Source: Bdellovibrio sp.
GTDB lineage: Bacteria > UBA10199 > 2-02-FULL-44-16 > DYJF01
Assembly: GCA_020723205.1 (NCBI GenBank)
Contig: DYJF01000006.1
Span: 1 to 53,156 of the forward strand
DNA: 53,156 bases
Direction: 5' to 3'
Part shown: one piece after another, positions 6,741-14,023 of the stretch
Position numbering within the stretch: position 1 is the first letter of the stretch
How the letters are laid out: the number at the start of each line of letters is the position of its first letter
Made by a program: the position numbers and the translations under genes
The notes under the pieces: model-generated
Database searches by the model: none
What the model saw: only the letters and a program-made list of their open reading frames with translations
Told to the model about the DNA's origin: nothing

Positions 6741-8066
6741 TCACAAATCCGTCAGCTCTCGCGAGAGCTTCATGGCGCAGAACTTCGGGCCGCACATTGA
6801 GCAGACCTGAGACCTGAGACCTGAGACCTCGGGCCTTGCGGATTCCCAGTACTCGCGGGCACGCTTGGGGTCGAGGAGCAGCTCGAACTGCCTTTCCCAG
6901 TCCAGCGCGAATCTGGCGCGCGATAAGGCGTCGTCCCGCTCCCTTGCCCCTTTTCGGCCGCGCGCGATGTCGGCGGCGTGGGCGGCTATCTTGTGCGCTA
7001 TGACCCCCTGACGGACGTCCTCTTCGGCGGGGAGCCCCAGATGTTCCTTGGGGGTCACGTAACAGAGCATCGAGGCGCCGGCGTAGGCCGCCATCGTGCC
7101 CCCGATGGCCGAGGCGATATGGTCGTAGCCGGCGGCGATGTCCGTGACAAGCGGACCCAGGACATAGAAGGGGGCCCCGTTGCAGAGTTCGATCTGTTTT
7201 TTGATGTTAAATTCTATTTGATCAAAGGGGATATGTCCCGGACCTTCAACCATTACTTGAACGTCTTTTTCCCATGCTTTTCGGGTCAGTTCGCCCAAGG
7301 TTTCAAGCTCGGCGAACTGGGCGGAGTCGGAGGCGTCGGCAAGGCATCCGGGTCGCAGTCCGTCGCCCAAACTAAGCGAAAGATCGTGCTTCCGGCATAT
7401 CTCAAGCAGGCGGTCGAAGTTCGTATAAAGCGGATTTTCCTCTCCCCGTTTCTTCATCCACCGCGCAAGAAGGGCGCCGCCGCGTGAGACGATTCCCGTG
7501 ACGCGTTTTTGGGCGAGCGGTATGTGCGAGCGCAAGAGCCCGCAGTGGACGGTTATGAAGTCCACCCCTTGCTCGGCGTGCCTCTCGATGACGGCCATCA
7601 GCTGGTCGACCGTCAGATCTTCGATCTTCTCCACCATCTCGGCCGCCTCATACATGGGAACGGTCCCGACCGGCTTGTCGCAGGCGGCGACGATGGCCCG
7701 CCTTATCCTGTCTATGTCGCAGCCGGTGGAGAGGTCCATCACGGCGTCGGCGCCGTGTTCCAGCGCGACGCAGAGCTTTTTGAGCTCCAAGCCCTCGTCG
7801 GAGCTTATTGCGGAGTTGCCGATGTTCGCGTTGATCTTGCATCGGGCCGCGATGCCTATCCCTATGGGTTTTAGGTTCCTATGATTGACATTGGCCGGAA
7901 TTATCATGCGGCCCGCGGCTATTTCCTTTCGGACGAATTCCGGCTCGAGGCCCTCATCGGCGGCGACATGTTTCATTTCTTTTGTCAGTATCCCGTTTCT
8001 GGCGGAACGGAGTTGAGTAAAGATATTTTCTCTGTGTTCTCTGTGTCTCTGCGGCGAATTATTCAT
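6741..8066 (-). CDS. thiC: phosphomethylpyrimidine synthase ThiC
   Basis: A radical-SAM enzyme that turns aminoimidazole ribotide into HMP-phosphate for thiamin. About 441 residues. Core motifs seen: [86 protein letters not shown], and the terminal cluster CSMCGPKFC (CX2CX4C). The start at 8066 overlaps the thiH stop as ATGA, with GGAAGGA upstream. The first 15 or so residues ([13 protein letters not shown]) are encoded by a CGCAGAGAC-type repeat. The linker just before the iron-sulfur cluster (EVSGLRSQV) is encoded by four GACCTGA heptads. Neither stretch looks like normal ThiC sequence. Confidence 0.95.
   Translation of the reverse strand: MNNSPQRHREHRENIFTQLRSARNGILTKEMKHVAADEGLEPEFVRKEIAAGRMIIPANVNHRNLKPIGIGIAARCKINANIGNSAISSDEGLELKKLCVALEHGADAVMDLSTGCDIDRIRRAIVAACDKPVGTVPMYEAAEMVEKIEDLTVDQLMAVIERHAEQGVDFITVHCGLLRSHIPLAQKRVTGIVSRGGALLARWMKKRGEENPLYTNFDRLLEICRKHDLSLSLGDGLRPGCLADASDSAQFAELETLGELTRKAWEKDVQVMVEGPGHIPFDQIEFNIKKQIELCNGAPFYVLGPLVTDIAAGYDHIASAIGGTMAAYAGASMLCYVTPKEHLGLPAEEDVRQGVIAHKIAAHAADIARGRKGARERDDALSRARFALDWERQFELLLDPKRAREYWESARPEVSGLRSQVCSMCGPKFCAMKLSRELTDL
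6804..6830. repeat. GACCTGA heptad tandem repeat inside thiC
   Basis: Three perfect GACCTGA units and a partial fourth lie inside the thiC coding region, on the plus strand, directly before the codons for the CSMCGPKFC cluster. Nine residues of ThiC are read from it without breaking the frame. Confidence 0.85.
8029..8064. repeat. CAGAGACACAGAG repeat in the 5' end of thiC
   Basis: On the minus strand the repeat reads GAATAATTCGCCGCAGAGAC followed by ACAGAGAACACAGAGA. It encodes ThiC residues about 2-14. The same unit occurs at 2508-2537, and a diverged copy lies in the thiS leader at 10171-10204. Confidence 0.8.
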
Positions 8067-9103
8067 ATCCAGTCCTTCCATACCGGTTGATAACCTTTTT
8101 GTGACAATGCGTTCGCGAACTCATGAGACGGTCTTGTGTCTTCAATGTGAAATTGCTCTCCTGCATCTTTCGCTTTTGAGTATCCGCCCGGGGATGTGGC
8201 GGAACCCGCGCTCATCTGCGTGATCCCCAGCGGTATCAGCCGGTCGCGCAGTCCGGCCGGCTCCCTCGTGGATATGGTGAGGTCCGCATCGGGAAGTGCG
8301 AGGCGCATCCTGATTATCATCTCGACGAGCTCCCTGTCGGAGACCGGAGCGGGCATCTTAAAATCGGAGGCGCAGTCGCGGATGCGGGGAAAGCTCACGC
8401 TTATGTTCGCCTGCCAGAATGTTTTCTTGAGTGCGCGCGCGTGTTCGATCAGAGCGGCAGCTTCGAAGCGCCAGTCGTAGAGTCCCAAGAGCGCGCCTAT
8501 CCCCAAGAATCTCATGCCGGCTCGGCCTGCGGCTTCTATCGCCTCAAGACGCGCGCAGAAATCGGATTTGGGACCGGCTGGATGCATCGCCTCATACGTC
8601 GCGCGGTGATACGTCTCCTGATAGAGCGTCACCCCGTCGACTCCCGCATCGGCAAGACGCTTATACGACGCCTCGTCGAACGGCTGGACCTCTATCAGAA
8701 GCTTGGCGACGCGTGGGCGCAGTTTTATTGCTATCTTCTCCAAATAATTGCACATGGCCCCATTGTATTCCCTCCCTTTGTAAGGGAGGGATAGGGAGGG
8801 TAGATCTACCCCCTCTGTCTCCCCCTTACAAAGGGGGAGAAACGCATTTGGATTCTCTCCCGCCACTAAAAGTATGTGACGGTGTCCCTGATTTATTAAG
8901 AAGTCGGCCTCTTGCAATGCTTCTTCGACAGTCAAAGTGATACGATTTATCTTGGCGTGTCTGTTGAATCCGCAATAGCGGCACGCATTGACGCAGCTGT
9001 TCGAGAGGTACACCGGCGCGTAGAGCTTGATAGTCCTGCCGAAGCGCTGAATTGTCAAATCGTGCGCGCGGCCGGCAAGTGCCTCAAGTTCGACATCAGT
9101 CAA
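8063..9103 (-). CDS. thiH: 2-iminoacetate synthase ThiH (radical SAM), with in-frame repeat insertion
   Basis: Cleaves tyrosine to dehydroglycine for thiazole formation with ThiG and ThiS. The radical-SAM cluster CVNACRYC (CX3CX2C, Cys37/41/44) follows YAPVYLSNS. Other motifs are [47 protein letters not shown] and [17 protein letters not shown]. Compared with E. coli ThiH (377 residues) about 50 N-terminal residues are missing: the only plausible start is TTG 9103, with a stop (TAG) a few codons upstream next to a palindromic repeat. About 30 residues (84-116) are inserted after VAGE and encoded by a palindrome at 8774-8835. Stop overlaps the thiC start (ATGA). Whether the enzyme is active is open. 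Confidence 0.9.
   Translation of the reverse strand: MTDVELEALAGRAHDLTIQRFGRTIKLYAPVYLSNSCVNACRYCGFNRHAKINRITLTVEEALQEADFLINQGHRHILLVAGENPNAFLPLCKGETEGVDLPSLSLPYKGREYNGAMCNYLEKIAIKLRPRVAKLLIEVQPFDEASYKRLADAGVDGVTLYQETYHRATYEAMHPAGPKSDFCARLEAIEAAGRAGMRFLGIGALLGLYDWRFEAAALIEHARALKKTFWQANISVSFPRIRDCASDFKMPAPVSDRELVEMIIRMRLALPDADLTISTREPAGLRDRLIPLGITQMSAGSATSPGGYSKAKDAGEQFHIEDTRPSHEFANALSQKGYQPVWKDWI
8774..8835. repeat. 62-bp palindromic element inserted in frame in thiH
   Basis: The two 31-base halves are mirror-complementary around TAGATCTA with 26 of 31 positions matching and no gaps. The ends are CCCTTTGTAAGGG and CCCTTACAAAGGG. It has no stop in the thiH frame. A shorter relative with the CTTTGTAAGG core sits at the thiG stop codon (9135-9155). 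Confidence 0.88.
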
Positions 9104-9134
9104 ATCGGTGTGGATAATGGTCTACCTCTCCTTA

Positions 9135-9169
9135 CCCCTCCTTACAAAGGAGGGGATTTTAAAAAATCC
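9135..9169. repeat. paired palindromes covering the thiG stop codon
   Basis: CCCCTCCTT-ACA-AAGGAGGGG (9135-9155) is a perfect 9-bp inverted pair, followed at 9154-9169 by GGATTTT-AA-AAAATCC. The thiG stop TAA (9142-9144 on the minus strand) lies inside the first. The core is shared with the element inside thiH. It could also act as a hairpin between thiG and thiH. Confidence 0.78.
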
Positions 9170-9921
9170 GTGAGCGGGCTCGATGCCTCCGCCTTCTCCT
9201 TGGGGGCGGGGCATCCTGCGAGGAATGCCTGTCTTCCCGCCTCCACTCCCTGTTTGAAAGCCGCTGCCATCCGCGCGGGTTCGTCAGCCGTCGCTATGGC
9301 CGTGTTGACCAGCACCGCGTCCGCGCCCATCTCCATCGCCTCCGCTGCGTGCGACGGAGCGCCCAGCCCCGCGTCCACTACCACAGGGACGCTCGACTGC
9401 TCGATTATTATCCTTATCGAATCGCGCGTTTTCAGGCCGCGGTTCGAACCGATGGGGGAGCCCAGCGGCATGACCGTCGCGCATCCGGCATCCTCGAGCT
9501 TCTTGGCAAGGATAGGGTCCGCATTAATGTAGGGGAGAACGACGAAGCCGTCCTTCACGAGTATCTTCGCGGCTTCAAGCGTTTCGACGGGATCGGGAAG
9601 GAGATAGTCGGGCTCGGGGACGACCTCGAGCTTTACCCAGTCGCCCATTCCGGCCTCGCGCGAAAGGCGCGCCTGCATCACCGCTTCTTTCGCGTTCCTG
9701 CTGCCCGAAGTATTGGGGAGCAGCAGATATTTCCTGCGATCGATGAAGGACAGTATGTCGTTCTCGGGAGATGTCAGGTTCACGCGCCTTAGCGCTACGG
9801 TGACGATCTTCGCACCCGACGCTGAAATCGCATCCCGCATGGTTTCATGCGACGGGAACTTTCCTGTGCCTATTAGGAGGCGTGAATGAAATTCCCGGCC
9901 TGCGATTTTAAGTGTATCCAT
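9142..9921 (-). CDS. thiG: thiazole synthase ThiG
   Basis: A TIM-barrel enzyme joining 1-deoxy-D-xylulose 5-phosphate, dehydroglycine and ThiS-thiocarboxylate into the thiazole phosphate. 259 residues. Motifs: [71 protein letters not shown] and [20 protein letters not shown] with LVNTAIA. The start ATG at 9921 ([20 protein letters not shown]) matches the family. The C-terminal [10 protein letters not shown] and the stop codon are encoded by a palindromic repeat. Lies 48 bases downstream of thiS in the riboswitch-controlled operon. Confidence 0.95.
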   Translation of the reverse strand: MDTLKIAGREFHSRLLIGTGKFPSHETMRDAISASGAKIVTVALRRVNLTSPENDILSFIDRRKYLLLPNTSGSRNAKEAVMQARLSREAGMGDWVKLEVVPEPDYLLPDPVETLEAAKILVKDGFVVLPYINADPILAKKLEDAGCATVMPLGSPIGSNRGLKTRDSIRIIIEQSSVPVVVDAGLGAPSHAAEAMEMGADAVLVNTAIATADEPARMAAAFKQGVEAGRQAFLAGCPAPKEKAEASSPLTDFLKSPPL

Positions 9922-9969
9922 ATAGAACTCCAGCAGTGGAAGATGAAGGGATGCCCCTGCGCCATCCTT

Positions 9970-10170
9970 TTATCCCCCACCGATTGGTTTTATGATTTCA
10001 ACAACATCGCCCTCATTTAATATATGCTCGCTATGATGTGTACGCGGTATGATCTCATCGTTCACGGCGACCGCCAGCCCCTCGCGCGGCACCGACAGCT
10101 CTTTCAGCAATACATCGATCGTCTCCGCTGTTGTGTCTGCGATCTTTCCGTTGATCGTTATTTTTTTCAT
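9970..10170 (-). CDS. thiS: sulfur carrier protein ThiS
   Basis: A 66-residue ubiquitin-like sulfur carrier. It has the beta-grasp pattern (MKKITINGKIADT, then LAVAVNDEIIPRTHH) and ends with the required Gly-Gly (KPIGGG), the site of thiocarboxylation. The ribosome-binding site GGAGGACGAG lies in a leader that looks like a diverged CGCCGCAGGGAC repeat copy. It is the first gene after the TPP riboswitch. ThiF, which would activate it, is not in the window. Confidence 0.95.
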   Translation of the reverse strand: MKKITINGKIADTTAETIDVLLKELSVPREGLAVAVNDEIIPRTHHSEHILNEGDVVEIIKPIGGG

Positions 10171-10204
10171 GATCTCGTCCTCCGCGTCCCTGCGGCGAAT
10201 AATT
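10171..10204. repeat. diverged CGCCGCAGGGAC repeat forming the thiS leader
   Basis: The minus strand reads AATTATTCGCCGCAGGGACG followed by CGGAGGACGAGATC, close to the repeat at the start of thiC and the one at 2508. The copy provides the thiS ribosome-binding site. Confidence 0.55.
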
Positions 10205-10244
10205 AAAAAACCCGCCCTTCTTAAAGAAGAGGTGCGGGTTTTTT
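10205..10244 (-). terminator. rho-independent terminator of the TPP riboswitch
   Basis: On the minus strand, a hairpin with CCCGC/GCGGG outer stem and CTTCTT/AAGAAG inner stem is followed by six Ts before thiS. It lies directly downstream of the TPP aptamer, so it is the likely expression platform for transcription attenuation. Confidence 0.85.
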
Positions 10245-10251
10245 ATTTTCG

Positions 10252-10337
10252 CTTTCCTGCGCCGGCATTATCCGGATCAGGTTCCAGGGTTCCTTGCCTA
10301 CCGGCAAGGTCTCAGCTCCGCACCCCTAGCGACGCTC
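10252..10337 (-). promoter_or_regulatory. TPP (THI-box) riboswitch
   Basis: The minus strand shows the conserved aptamer blocks in order: CTAGGGGTGC, then AGCTGAGACC, a short variable stem, AACCCTGGAACCTGATCC and GGATAATGCCGGCG. These are the thi-box CUGAGA, ACCUGAUC and AAUGCC signatures. With the terminator downstream it should switch off the thi operon when thiamin diphosphate is abundant. Confidence 0.95.
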
Positions 10338-10340
10338 CAT

Positions 10341-10370
10341 GCTGTAGCAGAGCTGCATTGATAATGTCAA
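10341..10370 (-). promoter_or_regulatory. possible thi operon promoter
   Basis: On the minus strand a perfect TTGACA (10365-10370) is followed after 18 bases by TACAGC (10341-10346), a weak -10. Transcription would start just before the riboswitch aptamer. The -35 is convincing and the -10 is not. Confidence 0.4.
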
Positions 10371-10393
10371 TTGATCAAAATCCGCTCCGGTGT

Positions 10394-11167
10394 TCAGGCG
10401 TCCTTCTCGATCGTGAACTTTTCCCCGTGCGGCATGATGTGGACGCGCTCTTTGAGGTCCGGCCTGTCCTCTAAGATCTTCGTCAGGCGCTCGATGGGTT
10501 CTCCCGGCGATTCAAGCGAAAGCGAGAAGGATCCCCAGTGGATCGGCATCATGTGGCGCGCCTTCAGGTCCTCGAAGGCGTCCACGGCCTGCGAGGGCGT
10601 CATGTGCCGGTTCGACATGAACCATTGCGGCGAATAGCCGGAGATCGGGAGAAGCGCCAGATCTATCTCCGCGAGGTCGGCGATCTTGGCAAAATGCTCT
10701 CCGTACGCGCTGTCGCCGGTGAAAAAGACTGCGGCGCCGTCCCTCTCGATCAGGTAGCCGCACGACGTCGCGAATCTAAGCTGCGAGAACCGGCCGCCCC
10801 TGTGTCTTGCGGGCACCGCCGTTATCTTCGTTCCGTCGGGGAGCCGGTGCGCGGCGAAGAGCGAGAGCTCTATGACGGGGTTCTCTATGAACTTGCCGAC
10901 CGCTCCCTCGCATCCCTCGGGCACGACCACCGGCACGTTCCGCGCAATGTATTTGAAGCTGCTTACGTGCAGATGGTCGAAATGCGTGTGCGATATGAGG
11001 ACGCAGGCAAGGTCGGGCAAAAGCGACGGGTCGAACGAGAGCGGCGCGCGCCTCTTGAAGAAAAGGGTCCGGCCCCCGAAATGGGGATCGGTCAGTATGT
11101 TCGTCTTGCCTATCGAGATAAGCGTCGTTGCATGCCCGATGTAGGTGCAGGTGATCTTGTTTTTCAT
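10394..11167 (-). CDS. metallo-beta-lactamase-fold hydrolase (UlaG/NAPE-PLD-like)
   Basis: A 257-residue MBL-fold protein. The metal site is visible as SHTHFDHLH (His60, His62, Asp64, His65), then GDSAYG with the bridging Asp, and PIHWGSF with the last His. GHATTLISIGKTNILTDPHF at the N-terminus is typical of the UlaG/NAPE-hydrolysing phospholipase D-like branch. ATG 11167 has AGGTGG upstream and starts at the first strand. The substrate cannot be read from the sequence; lactone or phosphodiester hydrolysis are the usual activities. It is separated from the thi operon by the riboswitch region and is probably its own unit. Confidence 0.85.
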   Translation of the reverse strand: MKNKITCTYIGHATTLISIGKTNILTDPHFGGRTLFFKRRAPLSFDPSLLPDLACVLISHTHFDHLHVSSFKYIARNVPVVVPEGCEGAVGKFIENPVIELSLFAAHRLPDGTKITAVPARHRGGRFSQLRFATSCGYLIERDGAAVFFTGDSAYGEHFAKIADLAEIDLALLPISGYSPQWFMSNRHMTPSQAVDAFEDLKARHMMPIHWGSFSLSLESPGEPIERLTKILEDRPDLKERVHIMPHGEKFTIEKDA

Positions 11168-11237
11168 ACGCCACCTCATACAGGGTAATTTAATTTTTGA
11201 CAACCCCCCCCATGCTTGTTAAAGCCGCGACATATTT

Positions 11238-12395
11238 ATGCAAGGACACGTCCCAACGCCTTTTTTCAGGCCCACATGCGCAACGATAGACCTCTCAGCG
11301 CTCGCCCAAAATTACCGCACGCTCAAAGATATCCTGCCCAAAGACGCCCAGATCCTCACGATGGTCAAGGCGGATGCTTACGGTCACGGAGCGGTTCCCG
11401 TCGCACGCAAGCTCGTTGAATGCGGCGCGGTGGCGCTTGGCGTCGCAACTGTTGAAGAGGGGCTGGAGCTTCGTAACGCCGGTATAAAGAAGAAGATCAT
11501 CGTGATGGGGGGCCTCATGGGCATGGGCTCGCCCGCCTCCGGCATGATGGTCGGTGCGGATCTGACGCCTGTCGTCCACTCGGCGGAGGTCATAGATTTC
11601 CTTGAGGCGGTCGCGGCCTCCGCTAAGAAGAGGATGGCCGTTCATCTGAAGGTCGATACGGGCATGAGCCGGCTGGGCGCGCGTCCCGAGGCGTTGCCGA
11701 AACTTCTGGAACGCCTTTCGCAGTGCAAATGGCTCTTTGTCGAGGGGGTGATGACCCACCTTGCGAACGCGGCCGATCACGACTTCTCGTCGCGGCAGGC
11801 GAAGACATTAGTCGAAAGCAAGGGGCAGATCGAAGCGAAATTAGGTCCGATAGATCTGTGGCACATTGCGAACAGCACGGCGATGCTCCGAGGGGAGCCG
11901 GTCGCCGTCCCCGGTTCGAAGACGTGTTGGGCGAGGCCCGGCATCGCGCTCTACGGCGCCACGAACGGCTTTGCGCTCCCCAAGGGCGTTGCGCTCAAGC
12001 CCGTCATGGGCCTTGAAAGCAAGATAGCGCTTTTGAAACACATCCCCGCCGGCACGCCGGTGAGCTACGGATGCACATTCGTCGCAAAGCGTCCGACGTA
12101 TCTCGCCATAGTGCCGATCGGCTACGCGGACGGTTATCCCCTGGCGCTTTCGGGCAAGGCGGAAGTGATAGTTCTGGGAAAAAGGGCGCCGGTCGTGGGC
12201 AGGGTCACCATGGACATGATCATGGTGGACGTGACCGATATCCCCAACGTGTCGGTTGGCGATATGGTCACCCTCATGGGGCATCAGGGAAATGAGTTCG
12301 TGGGCGTGGAGGAACTTGCCAAAAAGAGCGATACTATTGCCTATGAAATATTCTGTGGAATATCAAAGAGAATGCCAAGGATATATAAAGAATAA
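11238..12395 (+). CDS. alr: alanine racemase
   Basis: A PLP enzyme making D-alanine for peptidoglycan. 385 residues. The PLP lysine lies in MVKADAYGHGA. AVHLKVDTGMSRLGA marks the barrel, and PVSYGCTFVAKRPT with the catalytic Tyr and IGYADGYPLAL follow in the C-terminal domain, then GRVTMDMIMVDVT. The N-terminus from ATG 11238 is slightly longer than usual (MQGHVPTPFFRPT before CATIDLSALAQNY), so a later start is possible, but no better one is seen. Downstream lies a palindromic repeat and then the mla operon. Confidence 0.94.
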   Translation: MQGHVPTPFFRPTCATIDLSALAQNYRTLKDILPKDAQILTMVKADAYGHGAVPVARKLVECGAVALGVATVEEGLELRNAGIKKKIIVMGGLMGMGSPASGMMVGADLTPVVHSAEVIDFLEAVAASAKKRMAVHLKVDTGMSRLGARPEALPKLLERLSQCKWLFVEGVMTHLANAADHDFSSRQAKTLVESKGQIEAKLGPIDLWHIANSTAMLRGEPVAVPGSKTCWARPGIALYGATNGFALPKGVALKPVMGLESKIALLKHIPAGTPVSYGCTFVAKRPTYLAIVPIGYADGYPLALSGKAEVIVLGKRAPVVGRVTMDMIMVDVTDIPNVSVGDMVTLMGHQGNEFVGVEELAKKSDTIAYEIFCGISKRMPRIYKE

Positions 12396-12460
12396 GGTTA
12401 AGGTTTAGGTAGAGGTCAATGAAAGCAGCCCTCCTTGACCTTAACCTCAATCTTGACCTT
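12394..12460. repeat. palindrome built from degenerate AAGGTNA tandem units
   Basis: The left arm (12394-12419) consists of AAGGTTAAGGTTTAGGT-like units; the right arm (12435-12460) is its inverted copy with scattered mismatches at the same relative positions. It lies between alr and mlaE. Its design matches the element at 1071-1160 although the unit sequence differs. Confidence 0.82.
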
Positions 12461-12467
12461 TTAAATT

Positions 12468-13277
12468 ATGGACCGGGTTTTAAATTTTATCTCCCCAGTC
12501 ATCACCCCTCTTGGTGCCCTTGTCATCGATAAGACAAGGGCGCTCGGCAAGTTCACCTCCTTTGTGGGAGATGCGCTGGCGTGGACGATAAGGCCGCCGT
12601 TTCGGACCGTTCAGTTCTTTCGCCAGATGGAGTTCGTCGGCGTCAGGTCCACGGGCATCATCGCGCTCACCGCCTTCTTTTCGGGCGCCGTCTTCGCCCT
12701 CAACATCGGAAAGGTCTACGGCCTCTTCAACATGGAGATAATGGTTGGGGCGACGGTGGGGCTCTCCTTTACGCGCGAGATGGGGCCGGTCTTCACCGCG
12801 CTCATGGTCGTTGCGCGAGCGTGCTCCTCGATGGCGGCGGAGATAGGCACAATGCGCGTTACCGAACAGGTGGACGCTCTCGAGACGATGGCGGTCGACC
12901 CCATCCAGTATTTGGTCGTGCCGCGGCTGTGGGCCACGGTCTTCATGGTTCCCGTGCTTACCGTGCTCTACAATTTCATAGGGATACTCGGCGCTTATTT
13001 CATCGGCATCTTCATTTTGCACATCCCGGAGGGGCCGTTCCTCACGAAGCTCTATTATTATGTGGACGGCGACGACTTCATAAGCGGGCTGGTCAAGGCG
13101 GCCGTCTTCGGGTTTCTGATCTCGCTCATCAGCTGCTACGAGGGGTTCATGACGTCGGGCGGGGCGGAAGGGGTCGGCAAGAGGACGACGCGCGCGGTCG
13201 TCTATTCTTCGGTCACGGTCCTTGTGACGGACTATTTCCTCACGAGCTGGATACTGGAGTATTTCATAAACAGATGA
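12468..13277 (+). CDS. mlaE: MlaE-type lipid ABC transporter permease
   Basis: The inner-membrane permease of the Mla phospholipid transporter (DUF140 family), 269 residues. It has the amphipathic N-terminal segment, FVGVRSTGIIALTAFFSGAV, then SFTREMGPVFTALMVVARA with SSMAAEIGTMRVTEQVDALE, the family signature, and further membrane segments to the end. The stop overlaps the mlaF start as ATGA, so the two are translationally coupled. Acts with MlaF (ATPase) and MlaD (MCE protein) to move phospholipids between inner and outer membranes. Confidence 0.95.
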   Translation: MDRVLNFISPVITPLGALVIDKTRALGKFTSFVGDALAWTIRPPFRTVQFFRQMEFVGVRSTGIIALTAFFSGAVFALNIGKVYGLFNMEIMVGATVGLSFTREMGPVFTALMVVARACSSMAAEIGTMRVTEQVDALETMAVDPIQYLVVPRLWATVFMVPVLTVLYNFIGILGAYFIGIFILHIPEGPFLTKLYYYVDGDDFISGLVKAAVFGFLISLISCYEGFMTSGGAEGVGKRTTRAVVYSSVTVLVTDYFLTSWILEYFINR

Positions 13278-14023
13278 TCGAAATAAGGGACGTCCACAAA
13301 TCTTTCAACGGCCAGCCGGTCCTCCGCGGCGTCAACCTGACTATCCCGCGGGGGAAGATCACGGTCATCATAGGACCGTCCGGATGCGGAAAAACGGTGC
13401 TTCTGCGCCACATCATAGGGCTTGTTAAGCCCGACCGCGGGCAGGTCGCCGTCGACGGCGTGGATATCTCAAAACTTTCGCGTGCCGAGCTCAACGAGTT
13501 TCGGAGCCGCTTCGGCATGCTCTTCCAGAGCGCGGCCCTTTTTGATTCGCTCACCGTCTTCGAGAACGTCGCGTTCCCGCTCCGTGAACATAAGCTCATG
13601 AAGGACGAGGAGAAGATAGGGCACATAGTGAGGGAGAAGCTTTCGCTCGTTGGCCTCGAAGGCGCCACCGAGAAGATGCCCTCCGAACTTTCGGGCGGCA
13701 TGAAGAAGCGCGTGGGCCTTGCGCGAGCCATCGTTCTGGAGCCGGAGATAGTCCTCTACGACGAGCCGGTGACGGGGCTCGACCCCATCATGTCGGTTGC
13801 TATTGACAACCTGATTTTATCCATGCAACAAACCTTGAAAATCACGTCAGTCGTGATCAGCCACGATATCGAATCGGCTTTCCGTGTGGCGGATCAGATC
13901 GCGATGATCCATCAGGGAAGGATAATCGAGTGCGGCGGGCCGAAAGAGCTCGCGCGTTCCGAAAATCCGGTCGTCAGGGAGTTCCTGTCGGCAAGCGGAA
14001 GTGCGAAGGGGAAGGGGGCATGA
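13274..14023 (+). CDS. mlaF: MlaF-type ABC transporter ATPase
   Basis: 249 residues. Walker A is GPSGCGKTVLLRH, the Q-loop lies in FGMLFQSAALFDSLTVFENV, the signature is LSGGMKKRVGLARAI, Walker B is EIVLYDEPVTGLDP, and the switch His follows in SVVISHD. The VF-NVAFPLREH segment after the Q-loop is typical of Mla ATPases. Starts in an ATGA overlap with mlaE, and its own stop overlaps the mlaD start in the same way. Confidence 0.95.
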   Translation: MIEIRDVHKSFNGQPVLRGVNLTIPRGKITVIIGPSGCGKTVLLRHIIGLVKPDRGQVAVDGVDISKLSRAELNEFRSRFGMLFQSAALFDSLTVFENVAFPLREHKLMKDEEKIGHIVREKLSLVGLEGATEKMPSELSGGMKKRVGLARAIVLEPEIVLYDEPVTGLDPIMSVAIDNLILSMQQTLKITSVVISHDIESAFRVADQIAMIHQGRIIECGGPKELARSENPVVREFLSASGSAKGKGA

